Assembly: GCA_017991835.1 (NCBI GenBank)
Contig: JAGOPY010000015.1
Span: 1-64,000, forward strand
DNA length: 64,000 nt
Direction: 5' to 3'
From: Bacteroidales bacterium
Lineage (GTDB): Bacteria; Bacteroidota; Bacteroidia; Bacteroidales; JAGOPY01
Below are positions 58,567 through 64,000 of this stretch, piece after piece. Positions within the stretch are counted from its first letter, which is position 1; each line of letters starts with the position of its first letter. A model generated the notes under the pieces. That model was given only the letters and a program-made list of their open reading frames with translations, made no database searches and was not told where the DNA came from. Position numbers and translations under genes: made by a program.

Positions 58567-61500
58567 ATGAACCTCAACCAAACGGAAAAAGATAACCTGG
58601 GCAAAGGATTGGGATTGTTTATCGAAGCCTTCCGCCCATATATAGTATCAATCTTGCAGCCCGAAGCCGGTGAGAAATGGCCTGGCTGGTTCTTTGATTG
58701 CCTGAATCCAGGGCAAAAGGAAGCCTGGAACCAGGGCATCAAAGCAGGGACAAAGCCTGAAGCGCTGATCGATTTCCATCACCTGAAATCCTTTGCGATC
58801 AGGTATAAAGAACTGCTGAAAGAGGATTTTGAAAAAAAGACCGGTGATCTGCCAAACATGCTCGGGGCAATATCAGAAGCCCGCAATAAATTCGCGCATT
58901 TCCAGGAAATCGACCGGGATGAATCCACCCTGGCCTGGATCCATATGATCGCCATAGCTAAGATCCTCAAAATGCAGGATCTTGAGCACGAACTAGAATC
59001 ACTGCGCTCAGGCAAACAGGAAAAATCGGCTGAAAAACCGGGAACCGCCGGCTCATCTTTATCCTGGTTCCATGTGGTCACGCCTCACCTGGACATACGC
59101 CAGGGCCGGCTCGATGAAAGTGTCTTTGCAGCCAACCTGGGTGAAGTGGCCCTGGGCAGTGGCCGGGAGATCTACATCAATCCGGTCGTGTTTTTTTCCA
59201 AAACCTTTCTTACCAGAGGTTTAAAAACAGTAACCCGGAGAGTGATCAACGGGCTCAATGGCAAAGAAGATGCCGAAAACAGGGTGATCTCCTTACAGAC
59301 CAGCTTTGGCGGCGGAAAAACGCATATGCTGATTTCCCTGTATCACCTGTGCAAATGGGGAAGGAAATCAATGGAATCCAGTCTTGCCGCCAGGTTGTTT
59401 GAATCAGCCGGGGTGCCGGAATTTGAAACCGCCAGCATTGCAGCGTTCACCAACACCACCAATGATCCTGCTAATGGCAGGAAAACCAGCGACGGCGTAC
59501 ATATCCGGACGCTTTGGGGCGAACTGGCCTACCAGCTTGGAGGAAAAGAGGCCTATGAGATCATCCGTAAAAATGATGAGCTGATGACTGCGCCAGCCGG
59601 GAGGTTCAAACAGATCCTGGAGCAGTGCAAGCCCGCCCTGATCCTGATCGATGAGCTGGCAGACTATTGTGTGAAGGCATCAGGAATCGTTGTCGGCAGC
59701 AGCACCCTGGCTGATCAGACCATCAGCTTCATGCAGGAACTCACGGAATCCATTTCCATGGCAAACCATTGCGTGGCTGTGATCACCATGCCGGCCAGCG
59801 CCCAGGAAGTCGGAAACTCGGCCAATGCACAACAGATCCTGGTCAACCTGCAAAAGCGGGTCAGCCGCGTGGGCGCCGATACACAACCCGTGGACAATGA
59901 AGAGATATTTGACGTGCTCAGGAGCCGCCTGTTTGAAGACACCGGAGCGGAACAACAGCGGGACCTTGTTATCAGTAAATATGTCCAGTACTACCAGGAG
60001 TTATGGACTGAGCTTCCAAAGAATGCCAACCAGGTCGAGTATAAGGATAAATTACGCAGGGCTTATCCTTTCCATCCCGAGCTGATCGACATGTTCCGGA
60101 TCCGCTGGGCCAGTCACCATGACTTTCAAAGGACCCGTGGCGTTTTGCGCCTCCTCGCCTCTATAGTCAGCGATCTCTGGAACCGGCAGCAATCCCTTAC
60201 CGGATCTAATTATCTTATCCAAACTACAGACGTTAATTTCGCCAACCTCGATGCCCTGTCAGGGCAACTCAAGAAGCTTTACGGAAACGGGTATGACGCA
60301 GTGATCACCGCCGATGTGAGCGGTTCTTCCTCCAATGCGTTTAAGATTGATGCTGAAAAGAAAGAGTTTGGCCGTCATTACCTGGCCCAGGGCATTGCTT
60401 CCACTGTTTTGCTCGGTTCCTTTGGCAACGATGGCGCCAACCGTGGCCTTAGCATCCAGGAATTGAAACTATGCGCCGTTAAGCCTGAATCCTTCAACCA
60501 TAACAATATCAATGCGGCTCTGGATGAGCTCGAAGCTAATGCCCATTATCTCTATTATGCCCAGGCCGGTTCGGCCATAAAAAGATACTGGTTCCATACC
60601 AAGCCGAATATCAATATCCTGATCACAAAAGCAAAAGGGGATGTTGAAACGCCCGATATTGAAGCCGAAATCATTCGCCGGATCAATGCCAGGAAAAACA
60701 ACATCAATTTCTTCAATGTGCTGGTCAGTCCGTCAGAAGACGTTCCGGAGCAGCAAAAAATAACACTGGTCATCTTACACCCTTCATTGACCGTCAAACT
60801 GGATTCCATAAACGGTCAGACTAAAAAGTACATTGAAAAACTGGCCACCAAGAGAGGCAACAATGACCGGATCTTCCGCAATACGATCCTTTTCCTTGCA
60901 CCGACAGAAATAGGGATGGGAAAACTTAATTCGGACATCCGGGAATTCCTGGCCTGTCAGAAGATTTCAGCAGATTACCAGACGCAGCTTGAGCGGGAGC
61001 AGAAGGAAGACTTGCGGAAACGCATGGAAGAAGCTTCTAAAAGCATTGAAGGCAGCATCGTCGTGGCATATTCCGCGGTTTTAAAACACAGTGCGAAACA
61101 CGGTATAGAGTCCCTGATGATCAGGCAGTATAAAGACTATATCGATAGCCAGGTCAATGCTTACATTTATGACGAGCTTAAGAAAGAAGAGTGGCTGCTG
61201 GAGTCTGTTGGATTAAGCACATTAAAGGCCAATGAACTATTTCCCGACCCGGATAATCCAATAAAAGCCAGGGATGTTTATGAAGCCTTCATTCGTTTTG
61301 ATGACAAACCGATGATCACCGGCGAGCAGGCCATTCAGAAAAGTTTGCTGCGATACTGCCATGAAGGCCAGTTTGCCATTGCCAACGGAGACGGGAAGAC
61401 ATTTTCCAAATACTATCTTGGAAAAGATGTCCCCTGGTTTGACGTAAAAGACGATACTTACTGGCTTATTGACAAGAGCCAGGTCCCGCAGGAAAAACCG

Positions 61501-61845
61501 CCCATACCAGAAGGAGGAGTGCAGTATCCACCTGCGCCTCCTGTTGAAACTGTTGAAAATGGAGGCGGACAGAAAGGGACTGATACCCCTGGTCCCGGCA
61601 GTCCCGCACCTGAAATAAGGAAGTTCAAAAAGATAACCATCTCAGGCAAGGTACCCCTGGAGAACTACTCCGAGCTTTTCGGGTACTTTATAACGCCATT
61701 CGCCATGTCAGGCAATAAACCAGAGATAGAGGTAAAATTCACCATCAAGTCCACCGAAGCCAACACCCTGGACGAGACCAGGCAGCAATACAAAAACGCA
61801 AAGGAAGCTGCGAAGCAGCTGGGGCTGGGGTTTGAGGAGGAGTGA
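58567..61845 (+). CDS. HEPN-DUF499 ATPase
   Basis: A 1092-residue protein. The first 145 residues are helical with SEARNKFAHFQ (about 100-110), an RX4H motif like the HEPN domain of Swt1. DUF499 then follows as a AAA-type ATPase: Walker A FGGGKTH (about 247-253), Walker B ALILIDELADY (about 358-368). A proline-rich linker (about 975-1020, QVPQEKPPIPEGG) leads to a C-terminal domain. DUF499 ATPases recur next to DUF1156 methylases and helicases in predicted defence loci; the mechanism is not established. It starts three bases after the methyltransferase. Confidence 0.88.
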   Translation: MNLNQTEKDNLGKGLGLFIEAFRPYIVSILQPEAGEKWPGWFFDCLNPGQKEAWNQGIKAGTKPEALIDFHHLKSFAIRYKELLKEDFEKKTGDLPNMLGAISEARNKFAHFQEIDRDESTLAWIHMIAIAKILKMQDLEHELESLRSGKQEKSAEKPGTAGSSLSWFHVVTPHLDIRQGRLDESVFAANLGEVALGSGREIYINPVVFFSKTFLTRGLKTVTRRVINGLNGKEDAENRVISLQTSFGGGKTHMLISLYHLCKWGRKSMESSLAARLFESAGVPEFETASIAAFTNTTNDPANGRKTSDGVHIRTLWGELAYQLGGKEAYEIIRKNDELMTAPAGRFKQILEQCKPALILIDELADYCVKASGIVVGSSTLADQTISFMQELTESISMANHCVAVITMPASAQEVGNSANAQQILVNLQKRVSRVGADTQPVDNEEIFDVLRSRLFEDTGAEQQRDLVISKYVQYYQELWTELPKNANQVEYKDKLRRAYPFHPELIDMFRIRWASHHDFQRTRGVLRLLASIVSDLWNRQQSLTGSNYLIQTTDVNFANLDALSGQLKKLYGNGYDAVITADVSGSSSNAFKIDAEKKEFGRHYLAQGIASTVLLGSFGNDGANRGLSIQELKLCAVKPESFNHNNINAALDELEANAHYLYYAQAGSAIKRYWFHTKPNINILITKAKGDVETPDIEAEIIRRINARKNNINFFNVLVSPSEDVPEQQKITLVILHPSLTVKLDSINGQTKKYIEKLATKRGNNDRIFRNTILFLAPTEIGMGKLNSDIREFLACQKISADYQTQLEREQKEDLRKRMEEASKSIEGSIVVAYSAVLKHSAKHGIESLMIRQYKDYIDSQVNAYIYDELKKEEWLLESVGLSTLKANELFPDPDNPIKARDVYEAFIRFDDKPMITGEQAIQKSLLRYCHEGQFAIANGDGKTFSKYYLGKDVPWFDVKDDTYWLIDKSQVPQEKPPIPEGGVQYPPAPPVETVENGGGQKGTDTPGPGSPAPEIRKFKKITISGKVPLENYSELFGYFITPFAMSGNKPEIEVKFTIKSTEANTLDETRQQYKNAKEAAKQLGLGFEEE

Positions 61846-61886
61846 TTTCAATTAGTATTTAATTAATCATTTAAGATTGAGAAACT

Positions 61887-62213
61887 ATGAAAAGAAGCTT
61901 AAAAGCCCTGACAGAAGATTTAGTAAGGGAAATCTGGCCACTGGTCATTCACGACAGATTTGTTACTGAAAACATCTTTGTTTTCATTGAGCAAAATTCG
62001 GATTACAGACGCAGATATGATGAGCTTATTGGCGAATTTTCTCGAGATCCAGTAAATAATTGGATAGGTCGAGGAGTAATCAATCTTTATCAACTAAAGA
62101 ATAATGGCAAGCAGAAAGCAAAAAGAACAATGCTAATAACAGAATTTACATTGCATCAATTAACATATATATCCATTTATACGATCATATTAATTGTTAC
62201 TATTAATCAATAA
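61887..62213 (+). CDS. Hypothetical protein with C-terminal membrane segment
   Basis: A 108-residue protein not recognised. The first 85 residues are charged and helical (REIWPLVIHDRFVTENIFVF, YDELIGEFSRDPVNNWIGRG), and the last 20 (LTYISIYTIILIVTIN) look like a membrane helix. A small membrane-anchored protein in a defence island can be an effector. The AT-rich coding matches the next gene, which starts 11 bases later, so the two probably work together. Confidence 0.6.
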   Translation: MKRSLKALTEDLVREIWPLVIHDRFVTENIFVFIEQNSDYRRRYDELIGEFSRDPVNNWIGRGVINLYQLKNNGKQKAKRTMLITEFTLHQLTYISIYTIILIVTINQ

Positions 62214-62224
62214 ATGAAATAACA

Positions 62225-63748
62225 ATGGCAATATTTAATAAAGCTCAGCATAAGTTTACCACTAAAAATTTTCAGATTGGCGCTCCTGAAGCAGAAGCAG
62301 AGACTACTGCTAAATCAAAAATAAAATTAAGTGATGTATTTGAAGATTACTTATCAATATTGCCCGAGTTAGAGACTGAAAAATTTATTGTTATTGGAAG
62401 AAAAGGAAGTGGTAAGACAGCTATCGGTGAACATCTTTATTTCAGATCACTAAACAAACCTAACGAATTTTGCGAATTTGTGCGCAAGATTGATATTGAT
62501 ATTCAACAAATAGTGCAAATTGGTATTGAAAAGGGAAATGAAATTCAGAAGGAGTTGCTTTTTAAATGGATCATTCTCACCAAATTATTAAAACTAATAT
62601 CGAACAATGAAGCAGTCCAATGTTTAAAAGGTATCAAGGAACTCAAGGAATTTATAAAACGAAATAGTGGATTTGTAGATATTAGGAGCTTTGAATTAAA
62701 AGAAATAATTACTCAGAATGGATTTGAAGTTAAAGTGGATTATTTGAACCGTGTAATGGCGAAGTTCAATAAAGATGTTCGCTTTAAAGGTGAAAGGGCG
62801 TCATTTGTCAAGCTATTGCCCCATTTAGAAGAGATTGTCATCGATATTTTAGCAAGTGATGAAGATGCCGATAATAATTATATAATTGTCTTTGATGATT
62901 TAGATATTGGCTTTAAGTCAGAAAATCCAGATCATCTTGATACATTGGTGAATCTAATCAGGATATGTAAAGACTATAATAACAACCTATTTGGGAAAAA
63001 AGCTACTAACGCTAAAGTAATATTATTATTACGAGATGATATTGCCAGGCACTTAAAAGAAAATGATTCGGATACAGCTAAAATTTTCTCAAGTTATTCC
63101 ATACAAATCTCCTGGTATGAACACAGTCTTTTCAAAATAGATGAGAATTTAATTAATCTCAAAAAGTTCATAAATAAGAGGATAGAAAGAAACTTTATTG
63201 CTAATAGGATACCTTTGTTTTCAGGCAAAGGACACTGGAGTTCACTTGTCGAAGAAGATTCAATATATTATAAAGATTCAAGTTTTAAATATGTGCTCGA
63301 GCATACATTTTACAAACCTCGCGACATTATCCTATTTTTTAAACCATTATCTGATTTTCAATTTGAAATTCCTTTAAAACCTGATAATATTAAGACCCTG
63401 CTTGGAAAATATTCTCTCGAAGCGATTGAAGAGATTAAAAATGAATTATTACTTGTATATAATATAAAAGAAATTAAAGCTATTATAAATGCATTGGAGG
63501 CACTTGCAAATCTGAATTGCTTTAAGTATCAAGATCTTATTGAAAAACTCTCAACATTTATTCCAGATAGGAAACCTGAAGATATAATAGAACAACTGTT
63601 TCAATATTCTTTGATAGGTAATAAGGAAACAGGTTCAAAAATGGTCTATTTTAAATACAGAGAAGAACGGAGCGATGAGATCAGAATTGATAAAGAAAAA
63701 GAATTTATTCTACCTTATATTTTGAAAATATATTTTAAGAATAAGTAA
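62225..63748 (+). CDS. P-loop ATPase of the Sll1717 type
   Basis: A 507-residue P-loop NTPase with Walker A IGRKGSGKTAI (about 57-67) and Walker B NYIIVFDDLDIG (about 218-229). A sensor-like arginine follows in ILLLRDDIARHL, and the C-terminus is helical. It resembles the STAND-related/KAP-like group annotated as Sll1717-family ATPases, often found in defence neighbourhoods. No membrane helices are evident. Coding is very AT-rich relative to the DUF499 gene, suggesting a separate origin. Confidence 0.75.
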   Translation: MAIFNKAQHKFTTKNFQIGAPEAEAETTAKSKIKLSDVFEDYLSILPELETEKFIVIGRKGSGKTAIGEHLYFRSLNKPNEFCEFVRKIDIDIQQIVQIGIEKGNEIQKELLFKWIILTKLLKLISNNEAVQCLKGIKELKEFIKRNSGFVDIRSFELKEIITQNGFEVKVDYLNRVMAKFNKDVRFKGERASFVKLLPHLEEIVIDILASDEDADNNYIIVFDDLDIGFKSENPDHLDTLVNLIRICKDYNNNLFGKKATNAKVILLLRDDIARHLKENDSDTAKIFSSYSIQISWYEHSLFKIDENLINLKKFINKRIERNFIANRIPLFSGKGHWSSLVEEDSIYYKDSSFKYVLEHTFYKPRDIILFFKPLSDFQFEIPLKPDNIKTLLGKYSLEAIEEIKNELLLVYNIKEIKAIINALEALANLNCFKYQDLIEKLSTFIPDRKPEDIIEQLFQYSLIGNKETGSKMVYFKYREERSDEIRIDKEKEFILPYILKIYFKNK

Positions 63749-63887
63749 TAGGAAGGATTATGCAAAGTAGAAATTAAGCTCTTTAAAAAAATGAATTGCA
63801 TTCATATCACGAATTCCATTACAAGGGAAAAACCTTCTCAGATATTACGGGTGGTAGACGTATTAAGAATATGATAAATAGAAATAT
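63749..63887. other. AT-rich spacer
   Basis: 139 bases with no recognised promoter or gene. Confidence 0.3.
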
Positions 63888-64000
63888 ATGATCAGCTATA
63901 TATCATACTTTGATTTACTTGGATTCAAGAAGTTCATTTTAAATAATGATTCAGAATATATTCAAAGGAGAATTGGACACATTCTGAGAGATATCGAGAT
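63888..64000 (+). CDS. 5' end of a further island gene (partial)
   Basis: From the ATG at 63888 the frame stays open to the window end and codes 37 residues, MISYISYFDLLGFKKFILNN followed by DSEYIQRRIGHILRDIE. The YFDLLGFK opening is like the start of nucleotidyl-cyclase-fold proteins found near defence genes, but the piece is too short to assign. Confidence 0.6.
   Translation, partial: MISYISYFDLLGFKKFILNNDSEYIQRRIGHILRDIE

Noticed and set aside
48707..61845. Assignment as BREX or DISARM
   Set aside because: No PglZ, BrxC, DrmA, DrmB or DrmC homologue is present in the window; only the helicase and methylase are loosely shared.
1..64000. tRNA or rRNA genes
   Set aside because: No cloverleaf or rRNA-like sequence was recognised while reading; the S23-type protein gene is not within an rRNA here.

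Overview
The window looks like a chromosomal segment of an anaerobic member of the Bacteroidota, probably a Bacteroidales-like fermenter or ammonifier. The evidence is the gene families (DUF5723/OmpA proteins, DUF4837 lipoprotein, Y1 transposase, four-helix-bundle and ORF6N proteins), the near absence of Shine-Dalgarno sites, and several promoters of the TTTG / TAnnTTTG type. No rRNA, tRNA or CRISPR array was recognised.

Layout: 0-0.9 kb holds a Y1 (HUH) transposase inside palindromic repeats. 1.2-14.1 kb is one colinear [FeFe]-hydrogenase locus: receiver protein, hydC, hydB, hydA (trimeric NAD-linked, probably electron-bifurcating enzyme), a hydrogenase-like sensor fused to a histidine kinase, another receiver, a receiver-kinase hybrid, and the maturases hydG, hydE, hydF. 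14.2-14.9 kb is a small repeat-flanked four-helix-bundle gene. 14.9-23.0 kb is a divergent Crp/Fnr regulator facing a ferredoxin/cupin/DUF438-hemerythrin/DUF1858/PepSY/nrfH/nrfA series, which reads as a nitrite or NO response and ammonification unit; the shared spacer holds a clean TGTAAC-N4-GTTACA palindrome. 23.1-26.5 kb carries a LysM transglycosylase, a DUF4837 lipoprotein and a small lipoprotein. 26.6-33.3 kb is a TetR-controlled drug-export operon (TolC, HlyD, two ABC ATPases, two ABC-2 permeases) like YbhGFSR. 33.4-39.8 kb has two tandem DUF5723 outer-membrane proteins (one with TSP3 repeats and OmpA), an MltF-type transglycosylase and a flavodoxin.

From 40 kb on the character changes. 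40-48.3 kb is an accessory zone of small, mostly minus-strand genes (ORF6N, two PD-(D/E)XK-like proteins, SHOCT protein, lipoprotein, MntA/HepT toxin-antitoxin pair, nucleoside phosphorylase, CBS-HEPN protein, broken NTF2-like gene), partitioned by four copies of one dispersed repeat and a duplicated 265-bp block. 48.7-64 kb is a defence island on the plus strand: SNF2 helicase with a DUF3883 nuclease-like tail, AbiEi/AbiEii toxin-antitoxin, DUF262-HNH nuclease, DUF1156 DNA methyltransferase, a HEPN-DUF499 ATPase, a small unknown protein, an Sll1717-type P-loop ATPase and the start of one further gene cut by the window end.

The strongest candidates for something undescribed are the composite methyltransferase/ATPase/helicase/DUF262/AbiE locus, and a family of hairpins with a constant GTA loop and covarying stems that populates the intergenic DNA. 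Also notable are short palindromic elements that have become in-frame parts of three coding sequences.
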